Both the position numbers and the translations under genes were made by a program. DNA of 24,071 nucleotides from Lachnospiraceae bacterium UBA7179 (GTDB taxonomy: Bacteria; Bacillota; Clostridia; Lachnospirales; Lachnospiraceae), in the NCBI GenBank assembly GCA_002491195.1, contig DKVL01000048.1:1-24071 (forward strand), written 5' to 3'. This document shows positions 6,060 through 13,342 of this stretch, one piece after another. Every line of letters begins with the position of its first letter. Positions within the stretch are counted from its first letter, which is position 1. The notes beneath the pieces are model-generated. The model was not told the origin of the DNA, made no database searches, and was given only the letters and a program-made list of their open reading frames with translations.

Positions 6060-7604
6060 ATGAATTACATGATTTTAGTTTCGATCGTCCTGCCCATTAT
6101 TGCGGGAGGAGTCTTACTGTTTCTGCCAGACAAAATATTTGCGGACAGATCAGTTCTCCTGAAGGCGACAGGGGTGTCATTTGTCGTGTGTGCGCTTCTG
6201 GCTGTGTATGCGATCAGCGGTGCAGCCGGGAATGTGCTGGTATTGTTTCGGCTGGTGGACGAGATTCCGGTGTATTTTGAGATTGATCAACTTGGCAGAC
6301 TGTTTGCTGGTATGGTGGTGCTGGTATTTTTGTTGGTGGGATTTTTTTCTTTTGTCTATATGTCACATGAGAAAAACGAGAAGCGATATTACAGTTTTTA
6401 TCTGATTACCTTTGGCGTGCTGATGGGATTGTGTTTTTCGGGAAACCTTGTGACGCTGTATCTGTTTTATGAGTTTATGACACTCGCGTCGATGCCGCTG
6501 GTGATTCATTCCGGTTCCAAAGAGGCGGTGATGGCGGCGCTGAAATATCTGTTTTACTCGTTCTGCGGCGCTTATATGGCGCTCTTTGGGATTTATTTCC
6601 TATATAAATGCGCTTATGTGGACGCACCTGTGTGGCGCGGATTTCCTTTTACCGGCGAATTGAATGCACACATGATGGATTTTACGCCGGGCGGCAGGCT
6701 TGACATGGATGCGGTTGTCTGGTCGGGGAACAAAGAATTTTGTCTGATCGCGGTATTCTTGATGATCATTGGTTTTGGCGTGAAGGCGGGATGTTTTCCA
6801 CTTCATGCGTGGCTTCCGACGGCGCATCCGATCGCGCCGGCGCCTGCATCGGCTTTTCTGTCGGGCATTATTGTAAAGGCTGGTGTTTTTGCGATCATCA
6901 GGGTGGTATATTATTATGTCGGACCGGACTTTCTGCGCGGTACATGGGTACAGACAGCGTGGGCGGTTCTTGCGGTCGTGACGCTTTTGATGGGATCATC
7001 GCTTGCGTTTAAAGAAAAAATTTTGAAAAAGCGGCTTGCCTACTCGACGGTATCGAACCTTTCCTATATTTTATTGGGGTTGTCGATGATGAATGCGACA
7101 GCATTGACAGGAAGTCTGCTGCACGTAGTGTTTCATGCGGTGATTAAAAGCGCCCTGTTTCTGTCGGCCGGGGCTTTGATTTTTACGACTGGGCGGACAA
7201 AAGTCAACGATTTTATGGGGCTTGGGAAGAAGATGCCAATTTTGTTCTGGTCTTATACGATTGTCTCTCTGGGACTGATCGGGATTCCCCCCACGAGCGG
7301 TGTCATCAGCAAGTGGTATCTGGCGACAGGGTGTCTTGAGAGCGGGATAGCGGGACTTTCCTGGGTTGGGCCGGCTGCGCTTCTGGTCTCGGCGCTTCTG
7401 ACAGCAGGGTATCTGCTTCCGCTTAGTATCCGTGGTTTCCTGATGGAACCGGATTATGACGCAGTGCGGAGTGACTATAAGGAGCCAAAGCCGTTGATGC
7501 TGGTGCCGATCGTGATCCTGGCTGCGGTCACGCTGGTGCTGGGACTGTATCCTACACCGTTGATCGATCTGATACAAAACGGTATTGCTGCCAGTTTATT
7601 TTAG
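6060..7604 (+). CDS. Antiporter-like subunit 2 (NuoL/M/MrpD type)
   Basis: A 514-residue multi-helix protein of the proton_antipo_M family. The start is ATG 6060 because GGAGG lies eight bases upstream and the first helix begins at once (MNYMILVSIVLPIIAGG); the frame is open further back into the previous gene but has no ribosome site there. Ion-path residues are Glu138 (LFYEFMTLASMPLV), Lys242 and His249 (GVKAGCFPLHAWLPTAHP), Lys273, His355/His359/Lys363 (HVVFHAVIKSALF) and Lys418 (SGVISKWYLA). The complete set suggests a working half-channel. The gap from the previous gene is 22 bases. It is distinct from its neighbours rather than a recent duplicate. Confidence 0.9.
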   Translation: MNYMILVSIVLPIIAGGVLLFLPDKIFADRSVLLKATGVSFVVCALLAVYAISGAAGNVLVLFRLVDEIPVYFEIDQLGRLFAGMVVLVFLLVGFFSFVYMSHEKNEKRYYSFYLITFGVLMGLCFSGNLVTLYLFYEFMTLASMPLVIHSGSKEAVMAALKYLFYSFCGAYMALFGIYFLYKCAYVDAPVWRGFPFTGELNAHMMDFTPGGRLDMDAVVWSGNKEFCLIAVFLMIIGFGVKAGCFPLHAWLPTAHPIAPAPASAFLSGIIVKAGVFAIIRVVYYYVGPDFLRGTWVQTAWAVLAVVTLLMGSSLAFKEKILKKRLAYSTVSNLSYILLGLSMMNATALTGSLLHVVFHAVIKSALFLSAGALIFTTGRTKVNDFMGLGKKMPILFWSYTIVSLGLIGIPPTSGVISKWYLATGCLESGIAGLSWVGPAALLVSALLTAGYLLPLSIRGFLMEPDYDAVRSDYKEPKPLMLVPIVILAAVTLVLGLYPTPLIDLIQNGIAASLF

Positions 7605-7618
7605 GGAGGGGATCTCAA

Positions 7619-9115
7619 ATGATTTTAGGTCTGATGCTTACTGTGATACTGCTTCCTTTTGTGGGCGGTCTGCTGTTACAGTTTTTGAAGTTTAAGGATC
7701 AGCGGCAGAAGCAATGTTATATCTTTGCCTATGTGCTGATCAATACGCTGCTGACTTATGTGCTGCTGTGGCAAGGCCCTACGGAGTTGATCAGGGTGAT
7801 CAATTTTGCTGGAGCAAAGCTTGATTTTTCATTCAAATTAGACGGGATGGGTATTATATTTGCGGGACTTGTGTCGACGCTCTGGCCGCTTGCGACACTG
7901 TATTCTTTTCCGTATATGGAACATGAACATAACGGGCGCGTTCATGAGAATATTTTCTATCTGTTTTATACGGCGACATATGGCGTGACACTCGGTATTT
8001 CCATGTCTGGCAATATGCTGACGATGTACTGTTTTTATGAGCTGCTGACGCTGGTGACGGTTCCGCTTGTCATGCACACGCTCACCAAGGAGGCGGTGCT
8101 TGCTAGCCGCAAGTATTTCTACTATTCGCTTGGCGGCGCGGCATTTGCTTTTATCGGTCTGATTTTCCTGGTGGTGTATGAGGACAGCCTTGCCTTTACA
8201 TATGGCGGCGTGCTGAATCTGTCACAGATTGGAGATAAGAAGGATCTGCTGTTGTTTGTGTATGTGCTGGCGTTTATGGGGTTTGGCGTCAAGGCGGCGG
8301 TATGCCCGTTTAATGCATGGCTCCCACAGGCGGGTGTGGCGCCGACGCCGGTTACGGCACTGCTGCATGCGGTAGCAGTCGTGAAGTCGGGGGCGTTTGC
8401 GATTATGCGTCTGACGTACTTTAGTTATGGTGCAGATTTTCTGCGGGGAACCTGGGCACAATATCTGTTGATGTGTATTGTCATCTTTACGATTGTGTAC
8501 GGGTGCAGCATGGCGGTGAAGGAGACGCACATCAAGCGCCGGCTTGCATTCTCGACGATATCCAATCTGTCATATATTCTGTTTGGCGTGTTGATCATGA
8601 CGCCGCTTGGGCTGACTGGAGCGCTGTGCCATATGGTTTTTCATGGTGTGATGAAGATCTGCTCGTTCTTCTGCGCGGGCGCGATGATCACACAGGCGCA
8701 TATCAATTATGTCTATGAGATTGACGGCATGGCGAGGAAGATGCCGAAAGTTTTTAGGATTTTTACAATTTCTGCGTTTGCGCTGATGGGTGTGCCGGGG
8801 CTGTGCGGTTTTGTGTCAAAGTGGCATCTTGCGAAAGCTGCCTTTGCGAGCGGTAATATGCTTGCGGTTGTGGGCGTGGGAGGTTTGCTGATCTCGGCGC
8901 TCCTGACAGCAATATATATGCTTAGTATTGTGATTCGGGCGTATTTTCCAGGGAATGATTTTGACTACAGTACGCTGCATGACGATATCCACGATCCGGA
9001 TTGGAGAATGCTCCTGCCGCTGTGTTTGTTTGTGATTCTGATGGTTGTGTTTGGTGTGTACAATGAGCCGATCGTGAATTTCTTTCGGTTGTTCGGGGCA
9101 TCGGGGATGATATAG
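7619..9115 (+). CDS. Antiporter-like subunit 3 (NuoL/M/MrpD type)
   Basis: A 498-residue protein of the proton_antipo_M family with about 14 helices. GGGAGGGG precedes ATG 7619, and the gap from subunit 2 is 14 bases. Conserved ion-path residues are Glu141 (CFYELLTLVTVPLV), Lys225 (GVKAAVCPFNAWLPQAG), Lys256, His338/His342/Lys346 (HMVFHGVMKICSF) and Lys401 (GFVSKWHLAKA). Position 232 is Asn (PFNAWLP), where the sister subunits have His (PFHTWLP, PLHAWLP, PVHVWLP). Its E-F-T-type loops and C-terminal region resemble subunit 2 most (LRGTW, RRLAFSTISNLSYIL), suggesting an old duplication of one of the pair. Confidence 0.9.
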   Translation: MILGLMLTVILLPFVGGLLLQFLKFKDQRQKQCYIFAYVLINTLLTYVLLWQGPTELIRVINFAGAKLDFSFKLDGMGIIFAGLVSTLWPLATLYSFPYMEHEHNGRVHENIFYLFYTATYGVTLGISMSGNMLTMYCFYELLTLVTVPLVMHTLTKEAVLASRKYFYYSLGGAAFAFIGLIFLVVYEDSLAFTYGGVLNLSQIGDKKDLLLFVYVLAFMGFGVKAAVCPFNAWLPQAGVAPTPVTALLHAVAVVKSGAFAIMRLTYFSYGADFLRGTWAQYLLMCIVIFTIVYGCSMAVKETHIKRRLAFSTISNLSYILFGVLIMTPLGLTGALCHMVFHGVMKICSFFCAGAMITQAHINYVYEIDGMARKMPKVFRIFTISAFALMGVPGLCGFVSKWHLAKAAFASGNMLAVVGVGGLLISALLTAIYMLSIVIRAYFPGNDFDYSTLHDDIHDPDWRMLLPLCLFVILMVVFGVYNEPIVNFFRLFGASGMI

Positions 9116-9132
9116 GAAGGGGGCAATTGAAT

Positions 9133-11388
9133 ATGAGGGATACTTTTTGGATAGTGCTCTTTCCTTTTGTGCTGTGCGCTGTATTCTGGCTGGTGTCGCA
9201 TGTGAAGACGAGAGAGAAGAAAAAGGCGTGCGCGCTAATCATGATTCTTGCAAGCGCAGTGGAGCTTGCGGCAGCGCTGAGTCTGGTGGTCTGTGACCTG
9301 CGGGGGATTCCGATGGATATTTATGGTGTCCCGGGGGTGGGCGGCCTCGGGCTTCATTTCATGTACTCGGGATTTCGCGGAATCTTTGGCGTGCTGACAG
9401 CGTTTGCATGGCTTGTGACATCGCTGTTTTCGTATGAGTATATGAAAAATGACACCCATGTCATAAAATATGATCTTTTTAATCTGCTGACGTTAGGCGC
9501 AACAATGGGGATTTTCTATGCGGCAGACTTGTTTACGCTGTTCTTTTTCTTTGAGATCATGTCCTTTACCTCGTTCGTGTGGGTGGCGCACAGGCAGACG
9601 AGGGAGGCGCTGTATGCGGCGGGGACTTATCTGGGGATTGCGATCGCGGGCGGCATGGCGATCCTGATGGGAGTTTTTATGGTATATAGTCGTCTCGGGA
9701 CGCTCTCATTTGACGGGATGTATGAAAATGCTGTGGCGATGGTGAACAGTGGCAGTAAGGCCGATGTCACATGGCTTTTTGTAGCGGCGGGCTGTATGTT
9801 TGTGGGATTTGGCGCAAAGGCAAGCGCTTTCCCAGTGCATGTGTGGCTGCCGCAGTCGTATACAGAGGCGCCTGCGCCCGCGACGGCGCTTTTGTCGGCG
9901 ATCTTGAGCAAGACAGGTATCTTTGGCATTCTGTTGGTGACGCTTGATGTGCTTCCAATGCAGGGCAGCTGGGGCGTGTTTCTCCTGATGATCGGTATTG
10001 TCACAATGGTGCTTGGCGGGATCAGGGGCGTGATGAGCAGTAATTTCAAGACGACGCTCGCGTACTCGTCCATGTCGCAGATTGGATTTATCCTGACAGG
10101 CGTGGGTATGCAGTCGCTGCTTGCGGAATGTCTGGTGATTGCGAGCGGTATGCGGGATGTTGATGCAAGCTGGGGAGTAGGAATAAACGAATGGTATATG
10201 GAAAGTGAAAATATTGCGGAGATTACGAAAGCGTTTGGTATGGCGGTCAACGGTACGTGTCTTCATATGCTGAATCATTCGCTGGTGAAACTTGTACTCT
10301 TCATGGTGGCAGGTGTGATCGTTATGCAGGTGGGTAGTTATGAGTTGAATCAGATACGGGGGTTTGGCCGCAAAAAGCCGTTTTTGCTGGTGACATTTCT
10401 GCTGGCGGCTGCTGGTGTGGGCGGGATTCCGCTGCTGAACGGGTATGTGAGCAAGACGCTTCTGCATGAGAGCATCGCCAAATACGGTGCATTGCTATCC
10501 CTTGCAGAGGGGAGTTTCATAGAGCCTATGCTTTCTGCGACATCTGCGATGATGAGAGTGGTGGAAATCCTGTTTCTGTTTTCGGGAGGACTGACTGTCG
10601 CTTATATGACGAAGCTGTTTGTGGTGCTTTTTGTAGAAAAAAACAGTGACAGGAAGGTGCAGGAGTCGTATGAGGCCAGGAAAAAATATGCTTCGATGCC
10701 AAGTAAATTTGCGATCGCTGTCTGTGCGCTGCCAATTCCTTTTATTGGGGCGCTGCCCAATTATGTGGCAAAGCCGATCGCAGAATATGGGCTTGTGAGA
10801 TTTGGATTGAGTGCGTTGCTGGAACATCAGCAGGAGAATATTCCTTATTATTCGCTGGAGAATCTGTCGGGTGCGCTGATTTCCATAACGGTCGGTGTGG
10901 TTGTATACTTCCTCGTAGTACGCGTTATGATGCTGCGCGGTGTTTTTTCACATAATAAAGAAGAGGGATACCACGAGATCTTTCCGGCATGGCTCAATAT
11001 GGAGAAATATGTGTACCGGGCAGTGTTTTACACAGCAGTACCGTTTGTATTGGGGATTATTGCAAGAATTTTGGACAGTATTGTGGATACAGCTGTCGTT
11101 ATCCTGCGAAAGACGGTTTACAGCGACAGGGCGCTTCCGTATGAACTGCCGGAAGGAAACCGTGTGACGCACCGCATCGGATACACCATGGAGCGCGTGC
11201 GGCTGCTGTACTATGCAGTGATGCGAAAAGAGGGCTATGAGCCGAAAAATTATGAGCACAAACTTGCGATGAAAGGGACAGATTTCTTTGAGAATTTCCG
11301 GATTATTGAGCGCAGTCTGTCGTTCGGGTTGTTTATGTTCTGTGTGGGACTGGGACTTACGATGATTTATTTGCTGATGGTAAATTAA
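9133..11388 (+). CDS. Large antiporter-like subunit 4 (NuoL/HyfB/MrpA type) with extended C-terminus
   Basis: A 751-residue protein. ATG 9133 is chosen over TTG 9127 because GGAAGGGGG sits nine bases before it. The proton_antipo_M core spans about 1-500 with Glu141 (FFFFEIMSFTSFVW), Lys229 and His236 (GAKASAFPVHVWLPQ), Lys260 (AILSKTGIF), His378/His382/Lys386 (HMLNHSLVKLVLF) and Lys441 (NGYVSKTLLHE). A roughly 45-residue insert with Trp and acidic residues (about 330-372) is absent from the other three. After 500 a long extension holds helices near 525-545, 580-600 and 632-650 and a last one at 730-749. This is like the lateral helix plus terminal anchor of NuoL. It lacks the DUF4040 units fused to classical MrpA, which are coded separately upstream. 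Confidence 0.88.
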   Translation: MRDTFWIVLFPFVLCAVFWLVSHVKTREKKKACALIMILASAVELAAALSLVVCDLRGIPMDIYGVPGVGGLGLHFMYSGFRGIFGVLTAFAWLVTSLFSYEYMKNDTHVIKYDLFNLLTLGATMGIFYAADLFTLFFFFEIMSFTSFVWVAHRQTREALYAAGTYLGIAIAGGMAILMGVFMVYSRLGTLSFDGMYENAVAMVNSGSKADVTWLFVAAGCMFVGFGAKASAFPVHVWLPQSYTEAPAPATALLSAILSKTGIFGILLVTLDVLPMQGSWGVFLLMIGIVTMVLGGIRGVMSSNFKTTLAYSSMSQIGFILTGVGMQSLLAECLVIASGMRDVDASWGVGINEWYMESENIAEITKAFGMAVNGTCLHMLNHSLVKLVLFMVAGVIVMQVGSYELNQIRGFGRKKPFLLVTFLLAAAGVGGIPLLNGYVSKTLLHESIAKYGALLSLAEGSFIEPMLSATSAMMRVVEILFLFSGGLTVAYMTKLFVVLFVEKNSDRKVQESYEARKKYASMPSKFAIAVCALPIPFIGALPNYVAKPIAEYGLVRFGLSALLEHQQENIPYYSLENLSGALISITVGVVVYFLVVRVMMLRGVFSHNKEEGYHEIFPAWLNMEKYVYRAVFYTAVPFVLGIIARILDSIVDTAVVILRKTVYSDRALPYELPEGNRVTHRIGYTMERVRLLYYAVMRKEGYEPKNYEHKLAMKGTDFFENFRIIERSLSFGLFMFCVGLGLTMIYLLMVN

Positions 11389-11473
11389 GGATCGTCGGGG
11401 AATGTCTTTGGGATTGCGTGTTGACCAATGGGTGTTATTGAAAAATGTTTTATAATGGAAAGGAGAACGGGGT

Positions 11474-12943
11474 ATGCTGGAAAATTGGAATAAGCCGCAA
11501 AGGCCGGAGGAAGCGGAGTTGGAGGAGCGGTTAAAGGCAGCAAATGAGAAGCTCTCCAGTCAACAGATGATGATCAAGGAGCGCGGTCTGCCGGTGCTCG
11601 TGCTGTTTGAGGGCTGGGGGACGGCTGGAAAGGGAAGCGTGCTTGGAAAGGTGATCCGCAACATCGATCCGCGCTTTTTCAAGGTAGCGGCGATGGATGT
11701 GCCAACGTCAGAGGAGCGGAGAAAGCCGTTTCTTTACCGTCATTTTGTCAAGATTCCGGAGGCGGGAAAGTTTATGTTCCTGGATTCCGGCTGGATGGAT
11801 GAGGTGACACAGGAGTGCCTGGAAGGGACGCTCAAGGAGAAGGAGTACAAGAAAAAGATTGAGAGCGTCCGGCGGTTTGAGCGCCAGCTGACCGATAACG
11901 GATATCTGGTGATGAAGTTCTTTTTCCAGATCAGCCAGAAGGAGCAGAAGAAGAGAATTGATGCGCTGAAAGCGGATAAGAATACCAGCTGGCGTGTAGG
12001 TGAGAAGGACAGCTGGCAGAACAGGCACTATGACAAATGCCTCCAGGTGTTTGACCGTTATCTGAATGATACCAATGCGCCTGCGGACCCATGGTATATC
12101 ATCGATGCGAAGAGCAGAAAATGGGCGCAGCTACAGGTGATGGAGACGCTGGTCAGCGGAATTGATACCGCACTGAAAAACAGCGCAATGGCAGTGCCCC
12201 TGCTGCAGAATGTATTTCCGCTGGAAGCGATTCCAAAGCTGGATGAGATTGATCTGGACAAGGCGGTTACACAGGAAGAATACCGTGCGGAGTTGGATGC
12301 GCTGCAAGAGAAGCTGGGGCATCTGCACAACAAATTATATCGCAAAAAAGTACCTGTAATCATTGCATATGAAGGATGGGATGCGGCAGGAAAGGGCGGT
12401 AACATCAAGCGGATTACCGAAGCGCTGGATCCCAGGGGATTTGAGGTGCATCCGATTGCAAGCCCGGAGCCGCATGAGAAGGCGAGACATTATCTCTGGC
12501 GATTCTGGAACCGTCTTCCCAAGACAGGGCATATCGCTGTCTTTGACCGGACATGGTATGGAAGAGTCATGGTTGAGCGTCTGGAAGGATTCTGCAGGGA
12601 AAATGACTGGCAGCGGGCGTATAATGAGATCAATGAGTTCGAGAAAGAGCTTGCGGACTGGGGCGCAGTCATCATCAAGTTCTGGGTGCAGATCGACAAG
12701 GACACACAGCTTGCCCGTTTCAACGAGCGCCAGAATACGCCAGCAAAGCAGTGGAAGATCACAGAGGAGGACTGGCGCAACAGGGAGAAGTGGGATCTGT
12801 ATGAAGGCGCAGTGAACGAAATGCTGCAAAAGACAAACACCACCTATGCGCCGTGGCATATCCTGGAATCGAATGACAAGCGTTATGCACGCTTGAAAGC
12901 GTTGCGGATCGTGATTGAATCGATTGAAAAAGCGTTGGATTAA
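11474..12943 (+). CDS. pap: Polyphosphate:AMP phosphotransferase (two-domain PPK2, class II)
   Basis: A 489-residue cytosolic enzyme with two PPK2 kinase domains in tandem. Class II PPK2 moves a phosphate from polyphosphate to AMP, making ADP. The N-terminal domain (about 1-235) has a P-loop GWGTAGKGS (47-55), but its Walker B region reads FLDSGWMDEV, losing the usual D-R-S/T-W-Y. The C-terminal domain (about 265-489) has GWDAAGKGGN (301-310) and an intact VFDRTWYGRVMVERLEG (356-372), so it is the likely catalytic half. One active and one degenerate domain is the known pattern for this class. ATG 11474 has AAAGGAG upstream. It follows the antiporter operon by 85 bases with no terminator seen, so it may be read through. 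Confidence 0.93.
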   Translation: MLENWNKPQRPEEAELEERLKAANEKLSSQQMMIKERGLPVLVLFEGWGTAGKGSVLGKVIRNIDPRFFKVAAMDVPTSEERRKPFLYRHFVKIPEAGKFMFLDSGWMDEVTQECLEGTLKEKEYKKKIESVRRFERQLTDNGYLVMKFFFQISQKEQKKRIDALKADKNTSWRVGEKDSWQNRHYDKCLQVFDRYLNDTNAPADPWYIIDAKSRKWAQLQVMETLVSGIDTALKNSAMAVPLLQNVFPLEAIPKLDEIDLDKAVTQEEYRAELDALQEKLGHLHNKLYRKKVPVIIAYEGWDAAGKGGNIKRITEALDPRGFEVHPIASPEPHEKARHYLWRFWNRLPKTGHIAVFDRTWYGRVMVERLEGFCRENDWQRAYNEINEFEKELADWGAVIIKFWVQIDKDTQLARFNERQNTPAKQWKITEEDWRNREKWDLYEGAVNEMLQKTNTTYAPWHILESNDKRYARLKALRIVIESIEKALD

Positions 12944-12952
12944 ATGAAATGA

Positions 12953-12980
12953 CAAAAGCAGACCAAATGGTCTGCTTTTG
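12953..12980 (+). terminator. Terminator after the polyphosphate kinase gene
   Basis: A perfect 12-bp stem (12953-12964 with 12969-12980) closes an AAAT loop, and the 3' arm contains TTTT. It starts ten bases past the stop codon. The A/T-rich arm pairs would let it work in both directions. Confidence 0.75.
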
Positions 12981-13231
12981 CTATGGACTATGAGGAATAC
13001 GCTCGCCGTCTTCGCGGGCTTCGCACCAATAGCGGACGGCGGTATCCTGATTGAGCCTGAGCCTGGCTCAGTAATCGATCCCATAGGCTTTATTTTCATT
13101 GGTTGTCAGGTGTATCTGATTCAAGTTTAACACATTGAGGGTGAATTTGCACGTTTTAGATGGAGCAGCGAGCAGATCAGCTCTGTCAGAACCTTTTCAT
13201 TCTCCTGCAGGATGGAACATATAGCCGTTTG
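12981..13231 (-). pseudogene. Relic of a Rpn-family (PD-(D/E)XK transposase/nuclease) gene
   Basis: Minus-strand translation gives three consecutive pieces that read like parts of a Rpn-family protein. At 13231-13151 one frame gives ILQENEKVLTELICSLLHLK. After a frame change, 13148-13071 gives FTLNVLNLNQIHLTTNENKA and then YGIDY, where a TGA (13068-13070) replaces the family's usual Trp. The same frame goes on with RLNQDTAVRYWCEAREDGER to TAG 12981. In intact relatives these blocks are separated by about 100 and 45 residues, so two internal deletions, a frameshift and a stop are implied. Nothing here could make a protein. This occupies most of the 360-base gap before the next gene. Family match is from memory of conserved blocks (LICSLLHL, DYWAKLFK, QCEARE). 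Confidence 0.6.
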
Positions 13232-13268
13232 TCATGTTGTAGTCAATTTTTCAACAGCCAAACTTTAA

Positions 13269-13297
13269 TTGCAGAATGAGTGGAAATGGGATATAAT
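13269..13297 (+). promoter_or_regulatory. Promoter of the AAA-ATPase-like/nuclease gene
   Basis: TTGCAG (13269-13274) and a perfect TATAAT (13292-13297) are 17 bases apart. Transcription would start near 13304, giving a leader of about 40 bases to ATG 13343. Confidence 0.65.
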
Positions 13298-13342
13298 ATT
13301 GATAAATCGGTGAAATGGGCGGTATGAACAGGAGTGGAGAAT

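Noticed and set aside
9706..10467. Long minus-strand frame of 253 codons inside antiporter subunit 4
   Set aside because: It is the antisense shadow of a well-supported gene; the product is His/Gln/Arg-rich with no sensible domain or ribosome site.
11451..11456. TATAAT just before pap
   Set aside because: A start there would fall on the ribosome site, and the TTGACC at 11421 is 24 bases away, too far for a normal promoter. Left unannotated.
12335..13099. Minus-strand frame of 254 codons over pap
   Set aside because: It lies antisense to the conserved C-terminal kinase domain; only its first part, in the gap, overlaps the Rpn relic and in a different frame.
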